Made by a program: the position numbers and the translations under genes
Source: Corbicula japonica
Taxonomy: Eukaryota; Mollusca; Bivalvia; Venerida; Cyrenidae
DNA: 64,000 bases
Reading direction: 5' to 3'
Assembly (NCBI GenBank): GCA_038501625.1
Contig: JAZAYU010000176.1
Span: forward strand, 744,001-808,000
Notes under the pieces: generated by a model
Seen by the model: only the letters and a program-made list of their open reading frames with translations
The model's database searches: none
What the model was told of the DNA's origin: nothing
Shown: positions 22,665 to 34,618 of the stretch, one piece after another
How positions within the stretch are numbered: position 1 is the first letter of the stretch
How the letters are laid out: each line of letters opens with the position of its first letter

Positions 22665-24515
22665 GCCGTGTTATTCTAGCGATCAGCAACAGTTCTGTAT
22701 TCACATGACTATTCGAATTATTAATATATAACGAACTGCAGCAATATATTAATAATTCATCATAAAACTCATAATCTGTCATCTAAAGTGATTGCCTGAC
22801 CTCTCCATGACATATAGCATATCGATGTCTACAGTTATTGTTTAAATGTCAACAATTCTATATTCGCGGAAGTATTTATTGCTAGTTTTCATCTATCGAT
22901 ACAAATTTACCTACAGAGAGCAACTAAAGTGGCATATTTCTGCCGCGAGATGGTTAGGCAGCTGTCGCGATACTTACAAAACCCTGATAAAATTACGTTT
23001 TCTTAAATGATTTTTTAATAATAATCTCCAGTTTGATGTACAAATGATTGCAACAAATTACATTATAATTTTGTTAGTGCCACAATCTGCCATTTTTTGC
23101 TAGATACATTTTAGCTTTCTCGAGAATTTCATATATTTACTTGATATTTAACAGTTTCTTAATCGTTTATCTAATCCTGGGAAGTTTTGTCGCGACATTT
23201 TGGATTTAGTAGCCGGGGCTGCCATAGCCAAGGCTCTATGTAAATAACTGACATCTATCTCACCTATATCCAGCTATGACACTTTTCAATATTTTCTGTC
23301 AGGCTACTCATATATCATTTGAATTAGATAGCTTTTATGTAAAACCACTAATTGCTTTTTATTAATTGTTCATGTATAAATGTTTACCTGTTAAACAAAC
23401 CGAGCAAGTGAATCATATTTAAATTAAAGCAAGCTACGTCGACAGAGGGGATTATTCCCCCCCCCCCCCGCCCCTCCACACACACACCTGGAAGCACACA
23501 TGCACCTAATATTTGTTCAGCGTACCATAGGGTGCATCAGCCTAACACTTGTCCCAACAGGTTCTCATATCAACAAACAAGTACAAGTTGCCTTGGTAAA
23601 ATAACTTCAACCCACCCATCAGCTCAACAATGTTGAATGCAAAAACAAACAAACATATAAAACATAAAAAGCTAATAGCATTGCAATGCCAAATGGGCAG
23701 CTACTCAATGATCTTACCGAGAAAAAAGCACCTGGAGTCAAATCAGCAAGAACACGATGAGTCAGTAAAACAAAAACTGCAAAGACTGAACTATCTTTAA
23801 AAATGAAGTATATAACAACTTCTGGTTTACTGTGATAAAGCCGTGATATGTTTTGTCGCAGCAGTTGTCAATTAGGATACGTAGACCGACGTGGACATTG
23901 AACTTTTGTACTCCAGACTGCTGCTTCTGATTAATTAAGAAAGTTGTTATCTCAATATGGATTATTATACCTGCTGATTTGACGGAAGATGCATTTATCA
24001 TTAGACAGCCTGTACACTGTTAAAGCTGAATGTCTAACAAGGCCAACGATTGTATGCTAGTGAAAACAGGGAATGTTATAGTCAGAATGTTTGGTCATGG
24101 GCCTACATGTAAAATGTTCACTCCAGGTTATATGAACATGTGAAGAATATTTAGTGTAGGCTATGTATGCACATGCGACCAATGTCGATGTTATCTGAAG
24201 ATGTGAATAATATTGAGTCTAAGCTATTTAACATGTGACGATTTGAGTCGAGGCTACAAACAGATATGAGGCTATGTGATATGTTGAGTTAGTTACATGA
24301 ATTGACCACATGAAAATATAAAGAACCGAGACTGTTGTCTATGTGTGCATGAGAAGATTATTAGTGTCTTAACATAAAATCGGATAAAAACAATCACTGA
24401 CTTATTTGAATAGTCCTAAAATGTTATCGTCTCTTTATTGTTACATTACGTATGTTGTCTTCTTTTATGTTGTTACAACTTGGGAGTGTATTTACAAAGA
24501 ATATAAGGATATATG
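22665..24515. other. Intergenic, no gene seen
   Basis: It holds a poly-C run followed by CACACA (about 23458-23487) and otherwise unremarkable AT-rich DNA. Confidence 0.4.
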
Positions 24516-24769
24516 TGAGGCACGCCACGGGAAAAGGTACCTTCGGTCATTTTTGTGTCATTTTTGTTGTTACTATATTTAGAAAGAACTTCCAAATTTC
24601 TATTATTTTCTCATAACAAAACAGTGATTTTGTTACACATTTTGACAATAAAATGGTATTTTTACCGCGAATTGCATAATAATATTAATGTCGTCTGCTT
24701 AACTTTATGACGTCGTTTCAAGGATTGACGTCAACTGCCCGAAGGTACCTTTTACCGTGGCGTGCCTCA
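24516..24769 (-). mobile_element. GGTACC-family MITE, copy 2 (reverse)
   Basis: 254 bp with inverted ends GAGGCACGCCACGGGAAAAG and CTTTTACCGTGGCGTGCCTC. The TGACGTC-bearing end is on the right here, so this copy is inverted relative to copies 1, 3, 5 and 7. It contains one perfect TGACGTCA. Confidence 0.9.
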
Positions 24770-26811
24770 TGTGTTGTTGGCACAATGGCAAACATGTTAG
24801 CACACATACATAAAGTTTATTACACGTGAAAACATTTCGTAAGCATTCATTTATCTTACATTTTAAGAACTTATCGAAGGGAAAATAACCACCTGGAAAA
24901 CGGATCTCAGTCAAACTTCCTAAACGAGGCGGAGTGACGCGTATAAGACCCAGCCCCTCCCCTGCAGTCCAAGGTCAAGCTCATTGTAACAAAATTTTGC
25001 TTATTTGAAGCTTTGTTTATTTCAAATAAAACTTCTGTTACAACACAGAGTAGAGGGCGCATCTGTTGCATGTCTAGATCAACCAAGTTGTAAACGATAG
25101 TCAAAACACTTTATCCACTTTTTGTCCAATCGTTGTAATAGATGTCTTGGTTGGAACACAAACGCGTTTGCTTAGTAACAACACTGGACTGCACTGTGTA
25201 CAAACAACGTAATTAACATTAAATTGCCATATAAGTATCAAGAACTCATTACTGTAACCACACTTCAGCCTCATCCATTTCAAGTCAAAACATTTTGTAA
25301 TCAAATACTGACAGACAAAACAGTGTAACATGATGACATTAGTGTTACGAGGTGTTGTTTCATTGTCTGCGTTTTCTGCAGTTGTAATCAAAGGTGTTTG
25401 CAGTATTCTGACTAAATAAATACACTTACATACAGTAATACACTTTGTTAATGCAGCAAGCTGGATGGACCAAACTTGTGTTCCTCGCTCGTTTGATCCG
25501 CATACTACTCAATACGAACTTGACCGTATAAATAATTCAGCGGGATGGACATTTGTTTATAGGATTTGTAAATTTCTGATTTTCCATTGGTTTTATTAAA
25601 TATCTTTTATGCTTATTAACCTTGGCGACAGAGGTGTTATTGGCGCTCAACTTCATTCCAACTTGCGAAACATTACTGAAGGTGTATCACTTAATAATTC
25701 TGTAGGTAATAACTGTCAACAGCGTGACATTGTGTCAGTGTTTGTGTCTTGTTCAAGTGATAAATTGTAATTCTGTGTCGCTTAAAATCACCCATTATCT
25801 AAAACAAAATATAAAATCCTTGATGTGCTACAGCTGACAAGCCTAATTATAATTAATGCTTCAATGATCCAGGTTTAAATATCCTCTAGTCAGCGATTGT
25901 CAAGTGCACTTTCAGTCTCAATAGAAGCATACCTCTGTATCCATACGTAATACCGTAATAAGGTCTCAATGAACAGCTTTTAGGGTCTGGTCAGAGTGAC
26001 ACTCCCTGGATGTGGCTTTCCATTGCATATTGTCGGCTTGTTCACATTGAGTTGTTGAATGGTGTGCGAAGAGGCATTTTGAGTTACCGGCTGGTTTTGT
26101 TCTGTCTCAGAGAGAGCTTCGTGTAACACATACATGGGTGTTGTACCCGATGACGGTCTGGCAAAACTTGAGCAAATACATGTTCGTATTAACGATTGTT
26201 TCATAAGGCAAACTGTCTTAGGGTTGACATTTCATACCACTTGGGACTGCTTGATCACTCTTGAATTTAATCCATGTATCGATGTCATGCAATAATAGTT
26301 TCGGTATTGCCGAAAACGCATCAAACTGAATGATAAGGATTGTTCAGCATGCATGGCATTGACAACAGTATTTATCATCCCTAACAGTACACTAGTACCT
26401 CATTTCAAAGAACGTTTACCGTCTTAACGTAACAAAACATGATCACGCCGAACGTTAAATAAAGGGTAAACATAGGAGTTCGTCTTCCTCTTTTCATCTA
26501 TATCGGTGTTGATAGGGTAATATCCGATCGTTTCTGTCTATTTAAATCATTTTAACAAACAGATAAGTTTTCGTTAACTTTGAACACTTAAAATTAAGTG
26601 TGACTCGAAAACACGCTCAGATGGAATTTATTGCCTACCGCTCTATGCGAAAGATCTTTACGGGTTGTGCGCACGGCCACATAAGCAATAAAAAATACAT
26701 TCTCACAAACTGTAAACAAACAAACGAATAGAATAAACAGTGGGCATACAGTTACATGTACAGTTTATTATCTAGTAAAACGTATTGGCATTAAAACATA
26801 ATGCAATACAG
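24770..26811. other. Intergenic, no gene seen
   Basis: Several short frames were inspected (24705-24914, 24907-25104, 25101-25391 and 25980-26204, all minus strand). None has a recognisable domain. Confidence 0.35.
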
Positions 26812-27036
26812 ACATCCCGAAAGTTGCCAGACCGAAGGACCTGTCTGGTAAAATTTGAGCCGGTCAGACAAGATTTCTTATGTTATCAGACCGAATGTCA
26901 GACAAACATTTGAACTCCATATACTTGCAAATAGCCTTATAACATGTTTCGGTCTGACGGAATTTGTTTCGGTCAGACAGATTTTCACATCTCATCTGAC
27001 CAAATGTCTGACACATATTTTCAACTTTCGGGAAGT
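26812..27036. mobile_element. TIR element rich in GGTCAGAC words
   Basis: Inverted ends ACATCCCGAAAGTTG (26812-26826) and CAACTTTCGGGAAGT (27022-27036) enclose 225 bp. The interior repeats (T)CAGAC(C) words in both orientations, for example GGTCAGAC, ATCAGACCG, GTCTGACGG and ATCTGACC. It is probably a MITE; no target duplication is clear. Confidence 0.6.
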
Positions 27037-27404
27037 CTGGCAATATCAAAAGCCGAAAACATACAGAATAATGACAGCAACAGAAATATAAAGGAGACCA
27101 TGTACATTCATATCAAAGTCACAAACAGAAAAGTACGATTCATGTAGATAACATGTACGTAACGTATAAATCACATTATATGCTTAACATTTATTATAAT
27201 GATATTTATCAATGAGCTTATTATATTATTTATTATTACCATTGCTAAATGTACAATTTAGGTTTTTGTTGGAAGATTGCATTAAACCTTAAAATCTTTT
27301 CATATCTTTATTCGATGGAACAACTTCGTCTTTGATGCATTTGTTTCTCGAAGCTGTTGCCGGAGGTAAAACAGATCAGTGATCATCTTCAGGTTTATAT
27401 GATG

Positions 27405-27612
27405 CTGACTGGTGTTCAGGGAAGCTAACTGGTGTTCGGGGAAGCTAACTGGTGTTCAGAAAAGCTAATTGGTGTTCAGGAAAGCTAACTGGTGTTCAGG
27501 AGAGCTAATTGGTGTTCAGGAAAGCTAACTGGTGTTCAGGAAAGCTAATTGGTGTTCAGGAAAGCTAATTGGTGTTCAGGAAAGCTTATTGGTGTACAAG
27601 GAAAGCTGACTG
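27405..27612. repeat. Minisatellite, 20-bp unit
   Basis: About ten units of AAAGCTAACTGGTGTTCAGG, with C/T variation at the CTAAC/CTAAT position. The outermost units diverge. Confidence 0.92.
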
Positions 27613-27977
27613 GCTGACAAACAAAAGAAGGGCCACAGTGTGCGTTTGGGTCTGGTGATAGGTTTCCTTTATAAGGAGTTGATTCCTTTAAACAAGCATT
27701 ATAGCGAGGTGTAGATGTCTTCATGCTAGGACTTGGCTGGCTCCCGTGTTTGTAAGCACAACACAGTATATCGTGACGAAGACCTATCGTCCCATGCTCA
27801 AGAGTTTACTATCTTAATGTTCTTTGTGTTATTTATATATCAAATTCAATTAACCTTTCACACGACTCATGCGGTTTGACGTATTTGCATGGTTGTGAAT
27901 GATAAATAAATTCATCATAACACCAACAATATAAACAGTATAATGGTAAATGGTACATTGATCACCTTTCAGGACGC
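27613..27977. other. Intergenic, no gene seen
   Basis: No structure recognised. Confidence 0.3.
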
Positions 27978-28262
27978 ATTCTCTTACACTATCGGCTCAT
28001 TACATTCACATCTGTTATAGGCTGGGACTACTTTCAACTACTTTCTCCAAAAAACGTTCACAAATTACATTTAAAATTGCTTGGGTTTCTTTGATTTGAA
28101 TGAAAGATAGTGAAGATATCTGTCATGTTTATCCACAAGCTGTCATATCCATAATTATGACTGTATAAAATAAGGCTGTCGAGTTATGTAAAAAATCTTG
28201 ACATTGAGCCTTTCGCAGAGATGTAAAAAGAGTGTAAGGAACGACAACTCTGCGAAGGAGAT
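27978..28262 (-). mobile_element. Interrupted relative of the 6.4-kb foldback element
   Basis: 27978-28038 and 28230-28262 match, in reverse, the adjoining halves of 6400-6500 (CTTACACTATCGGCTCATTA, and GTGTAAGGAACGACAACTCT). Between them lies about 190 bp absent from the 6-kb copy. The tRNA-like part is missing. Confidence 0.6.
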
Positions 28263-28860
28263 TGTTCAGGACGGGCTACTTTATTGGTAACCTTTCATCA
28301 GCACTGACCAATACATTGGTCATCTTTTAGAACCTTTCATTACGGGCTATTGCATGAAAAATAAACAAAACGAACAACAAGAAGTTAAAATCCATTCTAA
28401 TGAAGTTTATTTTTTCTACATAAAGGGTATAAAATGTGACCACTTGGGAAGAAACGATTCCATACTGACAGCGCAATTTTCTTGTGTTTTTTTTTCTATG
28501 AAAAAAAAAATAGACGTAAATGCTTTAGTACATGCCCATTAGCGGCTTGTATTTCTGCTTAAGTGGGGCTGTTATGTCATTTCCAGACAAATGGATGCTT
28601 CTCGAGAAACATAAAAAAGGTGGCATTGTATTGTTATCAGTGATACTTTGAGAGACATCGGTGTGCTTCATGTTTGTTGAGGAATTGACAAGTATTTCAA
28701 ACAATAATGTTGCTTAATGTTCAGAGTTGTAAGTGCTGTGTCGTGTTCTTCTTATTTGAACGACAAGTAGAGAATATAAATATTTATTTGCATTTGTCGT
28801 TTTGGTTTAACTTTTGGGAGCAACGATTAACCATTTGAATTCTGTCGAACAAGCAGTTCA
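28263..28860. other. Intergenic, no gene seen
   Basis: An AT-rich open frame (28354-28542) has no recognisable domain. Confidence 0.3.
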
Positions 28861-29343
28861 GTTGGTATATTGGCAATGAAAAGAAACTTTAAATTGTGCA
28901 GTACCATTGGTATGTTGGCAGTGAAAAGAAACTTTAAATTGTGCAGTACCATTGGTATGTTGGCAGTGAAAAGAAACTTTAAATTGTGCAGTACCATTGG
29001 TATGATGGCAATGGAAAGAAACTTTAAATTGTGCAGTACCATTGGTTTGTTGGCAGTGAAAAGAAACTTTAAATTGTGCAGTACCATTGGTATGTTGGCA
29101 ATGAAAAGAAACTTTATACCAATGGTACTGCACAATTTAAAGTTTCTTTTCATTGCCAACATACCAATGGTACTGCACAATTTAAAGTTTCTTTCCACTG
29201 CCAACATACCAATGGTACTGCACAATTTAAAGTTTCTTTTCACTGCCAACATACCAATGGTTCTGCACAATTTAAAGTTTCTTTTTATTGCTTACATACC
29301 AATGGTACTGCACAATTTAAAGTTTCTTTTCATTGCCAACATT
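28861..29343. repeat. Head-to-head 45-bp tandem array (giant palindrome)
   Basis: About five and a half 45-bp units (core GAAACTTTAAATTGTGCAGT then ACCATTGGTATGTTGGCA) run forward to about 29115. The orientation then flips and about five units run in reverse to 29343. The switch is abrupt: GAAACTTTA|TACCAATGGT. The whole region could fold into a hairpin with a stem of roughly 230 bp. Confidence 0.93.
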
Positions 29344-30200
29344 AAGATTAGTTTTTGCCATGTTGGCATTTTGAGAGAACATTACTTAGATGTTGTCATT
29401 CTGGTTGTATGTTAACCATCGGAGAGACGGGTTTAAACTTCATGCCAGTTGTCTACTCGGCTGAAGAAACGTTCCGTCAAGGAACGAATCGCGCAATATA
29501 CACATCTCCAATATCAAGTTTTTCAAGAATGATGGTTGCCACAATGTTCGCTTTTTAATTGTATGCTATTTCTGGTCAAGAAACGAACTTCGCTGGTCAC
29601 ACACGCGGTGAACACCTTATATACCGAGAAAAGGACTAGAAAACCTTAGAATTCCATTTTCATTTTAATTAACTTATGATGTTACTTTAACCCTTTGAAA
29701 TTCATATTCATGTCAGACAATCTGTTAAATTAAGTTGTCAAACATCTAGGCGTCGGCTGACAAAGCCGATTGAGGCAAGCTGATTACACTAGATCACTCG
29801 CCGATTGTCAACTTTTTCTAGCCGTGATAAAATCTGAACCAGTTCAAATCACTTGGAGGCATTTTGTATGCGGTGCGTTTGTAGAAATAGGATAGAAAAC
29901 GGACGTACGGTATTGGTTCGTATAGGAATATTGTTTGAAAAGATAGGCTACTGTCTTGTACTTATTTTTTGCATAAAGTTTTCACCAGGCGGCTCTTGTT
30001 TTACTCACATAGTATATAGCATTGATGTAGCTACAGAAAATAGTTCTGACTGACTGACTGACTGACTGAAGTATGTTAATTATGCGACTTTAATCGATCA
30101 TCAGTCATGAAGAAAGCTGATTATTCGATTACTGTTTTCACTGTCGATTTCAACCACTAGTTGCCGCTAATTAATCTAAATTAGTTGCAAATGCAAGTTA
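29344..30200. other. Intergenic; short (GACT)n microsatellite
   Basis: No gene recognised. About five to six GACT units lie at 30045-30068. Confidence 0.4.
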
Positions 30201-30203
30201 TAC

Positions 30204-30262
30204 TATTGTCCAGTAGGTGAGGGGGTTCATTAGGCCTCAGGTTCGAGACCCTTTGTACTTAT
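30204..30262 (+). repeat. Weak tRNA-like sequence
   Basis: CCAGTAGGTGAGGG resembles a degraded A box and GGTTCGAGACCC a B box 30 bp later. There is no convincing cloverleaf; it is possibly a SINE remnant. Confidence 0.3.
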
Positions 30263-30383
30263 CATGCTTATTCCAAGTTTTACCTTTGTTTATGTAAAAT
30301 CCATAGAGCTATGCTTCGCTTGTTTTGCTATGTCCTCTAGTCGTGGAGCGAATGTTAACCGGGCTTGTGTGAAGTTAGTTAAA

Positions 30384-30616
30384 TAGTAAATGCTGCAAAC
30401 AGTAAACCTTTAACACTGTAAACAGTAAGTGCTGTAGTCAGTAAACAAACAGTAAACGCTGCAATCAGTAAACATTGTATACCGTAACCGCTGCAATCAA
30501 TAAACACTGTAAACGGTAAATGTTGCAATCAGATAACACTGTAAACGGTAAACGCTGCAATCAGTAAACACTGTAAACAGTAAACGCTGCAATCAATTAA
30601 CACTGTAAACAGTAAA
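30384..30616. repeat. Minisatellite, about 32-bp unit
   Basis: Imperfect units of AAACAGTAAACGCTGCAATC followed by AGTAAACACTGT. The left side is more degenerate. Confidence 0.85.
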
Positions 30617-31358
30617 TAAAACAACTTCCGTATAGAATAATGACAACCTTCATAATAATTATCAGATTACGTCATGTCAAAATAGCAATTGTACACTACT
30701 TCATCAGTATGATAAAATATGATTGCATTTATGTAATAAAAGCCCACATGTTTCTTGATCTTAAAATAACATACATACCTGAGCAATTTGATGATAGCAA
30801 ATGTTGAGATTTAACAGATAAAATGAAACGTGACGGCCATCATGTAGGGCATAAATCTTAATTAAGTTCGGCCCTGTCAGTGTATACATCCTGGCTGTAA
30901 TTAACGTTTTAAACGACACTGGGATTTGACGCGCAGTTGACATCGTTTAAATCCGCGGTATCAGCAGATTTAACTGACTGAAATTTCAAATCAAAGGTCA
31001 ATGCTGCTAAAATCTCTGTTCTGTTCCGTTAATCGTGGGGGAGTATCAGATCAGTACTGGAATAAAACAACAAATAGTAACAGGGAAATTGCCACAAATA
31101 TTTAAACAACTACAGGTTAATGTTAGTAACAAAATTAAAGAATCGATTCTAAGCCAGCAAAACTCTCTTAGCTATTCGGCACAAACCCCATCTAGGACAG
31201 TAACAACCCACAAAACAATCCTGAAGGAGAAACAATACTAACAGACAGAGAACACAACAATAACGAGCTAGCATGCTCGTAAAGAACGGTGACAGTTCAT
31301 CATCCAGTTTGGTGGCACTTGTTGGTATTTTAACTGAGCATAAAATTCACACTCTAAA
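30617..31358. other. Intergenic, no gene seen
   Basis: An open frame at 31035-31241 (68 codons, Gln/Thr/Ser-rich) was considered. I recognise no domain and no splice context. Confidence 0.3.
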
Positions 31359-31432
31359 TTCAAATTTTCGGACACTTGTCTAACAATTCTGTATTTTTCT
31401 TGATTTAAAGGACAAGTGTCCGAAAATTTGAA
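31359..31432. repeat. Perfect 22-bp inverted repeat hairpin
   Basis: CAAATTTTCGGACACTTGTC (31361-31380) and its exact complement (31411-31430) are separated by 30 nt; one more A-T pair extends each side. Confidence 0.8.
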
Positions 31433-31567
31433 ATAAAGAACGCGAATATTATAGTGTTACAATTGACTTCCCTGTTGGAAGATTTTATGTATTTGTTTTA
31501 ACTGATAGTTTATTGTATGTATCACTGATTTAGCAAAAAAGTGTACATGTTGTGTTTAATTTTTACG

Positions 31568-31863
31568 GAGCCCCTAAGGTGACATTTAGCATCCTTTTTT
31601 TCATTTTCCATACTTTTTTATGGATATTATTTTGTTAAACGAAATAATATTTCGTAATTAATACTTTTTTATGGATATTATTTCGTTTAAACGAAATAAT
31701 ATTTCGTTTAAACGAAATAGTATTTCGTTCAAACGAAATATTTATTTATTTAAACGAAATAATATTATTTCGCTTAAACGAAATTATTTCGTTTAAACGA
31801 AATAATATCCTGAAAAAGTATGGAAAATGGAAAAAAATATGCTAAATGTCACCTTAGGGGCTC
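31568..31863. mobile_element. MITE with TTTCGTTTAAACGAAA core, copy A
   Basis: Inverted ends GAGCCCCTAAGGTGACATTT and its complement. The centre is a run of the short palindrome TTTCGTTTAAACGAAA joined by AATATT spacers. The whole 296 bp is close to self-complementary. Confidence 0.88.
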
Positions 31864-32412
31864 AGAACAGTTTTACATCAGTTAGGAAACAAATTATTTA
31901 GTCTAGTACCAGTAATAAATTATTTCATTTTTATTTCCAGGTGAACAGAAACGTGGCTATTTCAGACCAGAAAATGACAACTTTTGTGAAATCACATTTG
32001 CATGATTAATAGGTGCAGCAGTATCTACCAGGCAGACGAATCGAAGTGAACACCATTAAGTTAAACAATCCTTGTGGGAAATTTCTATTTATGTATACAG
32101 AAATTTATTCACATTTTAACATTGTATGATATAGCTCATAAAATATTATGATTTTTTGCAACTGGTAAAAAAATAAGGCCAAGCTGCTATTCTGCATTTG
32201 TACATGTAGCATGCTGTTTACCGGTGAGCCTTTGTACATTACACATAACATGCTGTATACCGAAGGTTCTAAAGGAACACGTATTGTCTGTAGATATAAT
32301 CACTAAAACAGCAACGTCGGTGCTGATCGGAAGTTTCCGTCGGTGCTGATCGAAAGTTTCCGTAGATTGTCCCGAGATGCCCATTATTTATGAATGATGT
32401 ATGTGAACTTAA
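31864..32412. other. Intergenic, no gene seen
   Basis: No clear feature. GTCGGTGCTGATCGGAAGTT is duplicated in tandem near 32310-32360. Confidence 0.35.
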
Positions 32413-32414
32413 TA

Positions 32415-32969
32415 CAGTAAAACTGTCGTTCTTACAAGGTGATTGTTGTGAAACTTCTTTTAAAAACCACTCTGAAGAAGAAAAACTCCAATAATTAGCC
32501 CGCTACAGGGCTTTTCATCAGATAACTGGTAAGAGGCCCTGGTCTTACAAATTGGGAAATTATTGCCTGATAATTGTTTATTTTGGGGAAACGAAATTCA
32601 TTAAAAATGGGTACTTGTTACTTAATTTGAATAGTAATAAGTATTTTCAACTAAAATTTAATTTTATTAAGCGCTTTATTTTTCAGACTTTAATGTTCAA
32701 ACTCCTCTCAGAGGATTTTGGTCCATTTCTGGATATCTTACCTAGCATTTTGGGAAGATTCTCTGCCACAGTTGGGAAAAAAACTCTGTTTTTGGATTGT
32801 GATGTGGCCTTATACAGGCCTCTGTTATACAAGGACGAAAAGGCCTGCGCTATTTCAATTTAATCTTTAAACATGTTTGCACTGTTTCATACCCGAGAAC
32901 TTTATCACTATGCTTTTGAGACCAATTTTGTCTAGTCGCAGAGATGGCCTTAACAGAGGGGTTTCACTG
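32415..32969. mobile_element. Tc1/mariner-like MITE, 555 bp
   Basis: Termini CAGTAAAACTGTCGTTCTTA and, reversed, CAGTGAAACCCCTCTGTTAA are imperfect inverted repeats, each flanked by TA (32413-32414 and 32970-32971). A TA target with CAGT ends fits Tc1/mariner-type elements. A 103-codon frame inside (32552-32863) shows no transposase motif. Confidence 0.65.
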
Positions 32970-33028
32970 TATTGTAATAGTGATATGACCAAGAACCAAC
33001 TTTCGTACAGATATATCTGGAACCTTAA

Positions 33029-33182
33029 CCTGTGCCCAAGATCATAAAACTAAATCTGGAGATCAATCTCAAATCTCAAGCATCTGGTTGGCTGAAATGG
33101 CGACCAGTCGCCATTTCAGCCAATCAGATCCTTGAGATTTGAGACTGATCTATAAACTTAGTTTGATGATCTTGGGCACAGG
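33029..33182. mobile_element. Hairpin MITE, copy 3
   Basis: A near-perfect 154-bp palindrome. Ends CCTGTGCCCAAGATCATAAA and TTGATGATCTTGGGCACAGG; centre AAATGGCGACCAGTCGCCAT. Confidence 0.92.
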
Positions 33183-33426
33183 TTGTGTTCTGAAAAAAAA
33201 TATAATCAGACTTATGTTGCATATGGGTGATTACTCTCTATGATTCCATATGCATGCATTAACTTTATTTTATAATTTTATATACACATTTTGTTAAAAA
33301 AACAACAGAGAAATTAATCCCAATCAATAAATTGTAAGCGTCAGATGATGGATTTCGCCAAATATGCGTAGCTGTATATACTGAGTATATGTAACTTACT
33401 GGCTCAATCCGTTTGTACTTTAAGGC

Positions 33427-33578
33427 CTGGGCCCAAGATCATAAAACTAAGTTTGGAGATCAGTCTCAAATCTCAAGCATCTGATTGGCTTAAATGGCGA
33501 CCAGTCGCCATTTCAGCCAATCACATTCTTGAGATTTGAGACTGATCTCCTGATTTAGTTTTATGATCTTGGGCCCAG
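33427..33578. mobile_element. Hairpin MITE, copy 4
   Basis: A near-perfect 152-bp palindrome with ends CTGGGCCCAAGATCATAAAA and its complement, 245 bp from copy 3. The two are similar but not identical (CTGTGCCC versus CTGGGCCC), so they are probably separate insertions or an old local duplication. Confidence 0.92.
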
Positions 33579-34362
33579 TTCATATTGGAGCAGAATATGC
33601 TTGTCTTATTTCATGTTTAATTAGTCATCTACTTTTTATGAAAGGAACCCAGCATTTACTCGTACAATAAAAAATATATACATGTATCAGCTTGATCATG
33701 ATGTAATCGGAAACCGTTTCATTGACGAATAATGCGAGCCCCGATCAGCAATCACAACCAGTTTGCAGTCTGGTCTGAGGCATATCGCGCATCATACATC
33801 AAACAACATGTCAGCTTAAGGATAAATGAAGCATGTTAATAGAATAGGCAGCAATGACCGACAAGGCAGCTCAGTACCCAAATAACCTGGCATTTTGATT
33901 TTCGAGACGAATTTTAAAATTAAGGCAAAATCTCAGAAATACTTAGTCCAAATCTTCAATTTACCTGAGTGTATTTTCTTTTTAGTTTTTTTTTTCGAAA
34001 AATATTGTAATACATGTATCTGACTTAATAATATAGTAAAGTTAAGGTCAGTGCTCGGAGGCTGTAAAAATAAAGTATGCAAATCCTCAAATGAAGGTTA
34101 CCTTTTTAATTGGCAATTTCTGTTGACATCAATTTAAAAACATTAAATAAGAAATTAATTCTTACTCAATGGGAAAACAAATCCAGGGACCTCGTTTGTG
34201 GTCGCTACGTAAATAAAAGATAAAGGCGCATCTGTCCGGTAACTGGTTTTATCCAGTAACTTAACACTTAGTCTAATCTAATTTTTTAACTCTTGTTCAA
34301 ATTAACTTTCCAACACGTTTACAACAGTGGCATCTATGTTAGGAAGTTTGAACTCATATAAT
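33579..34362. other. Intergenic, no gene seen
   Basis: AT-rich without recognised repeats. Confidence 0.3.
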
Positions 34363-34618
34363 ATGGGGCGCGAAACGGGAAAAGGTACCTTCGGACAGTT
34401 GACGTCAATTATTGAAATGACGTCGTAAATTTGAGCAGACGACATTTATTATTATGCATTTCGCGGTAAAAATACCATTTTATCGACAAAATTTGCAAAA
34501 AAAATCACCTTTTATTGATGAGAAAATAATAGATTGTTGTAAGGTATTTCTTAATATAGTAACAACAAAAATGTCACAAAATATGACCGAATGTACCTTT
34601 TCCCGTGACGCGCCCCAT
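34363..34618 (+). mobile_element. GGTACC-family MITE, copy 3
   Basis: 256 bp. The left end contains GGGAAAAGGTACCTTCGG, and the right end contains the complement with one change (ATGTACC). It carries TGACGTCA (34400-34407) and a second TGACGTCG. Confidence 0.9.

Noticed and set aside
25980..26204. 74-codon minus-strand frame with plausible composition
   Set aside because: No domain recognised, no clear splice sites tested positive by eye and no neighbouring exons.
28827..29415. Several 89-181-codon frames
   Set aside because: By-products of the head-to-head 45-bp array.
32552..32863. 103-codon plus-strand frame
   Set aside because: It lies inside a TA-flanked MITE and shows no transposase motif.
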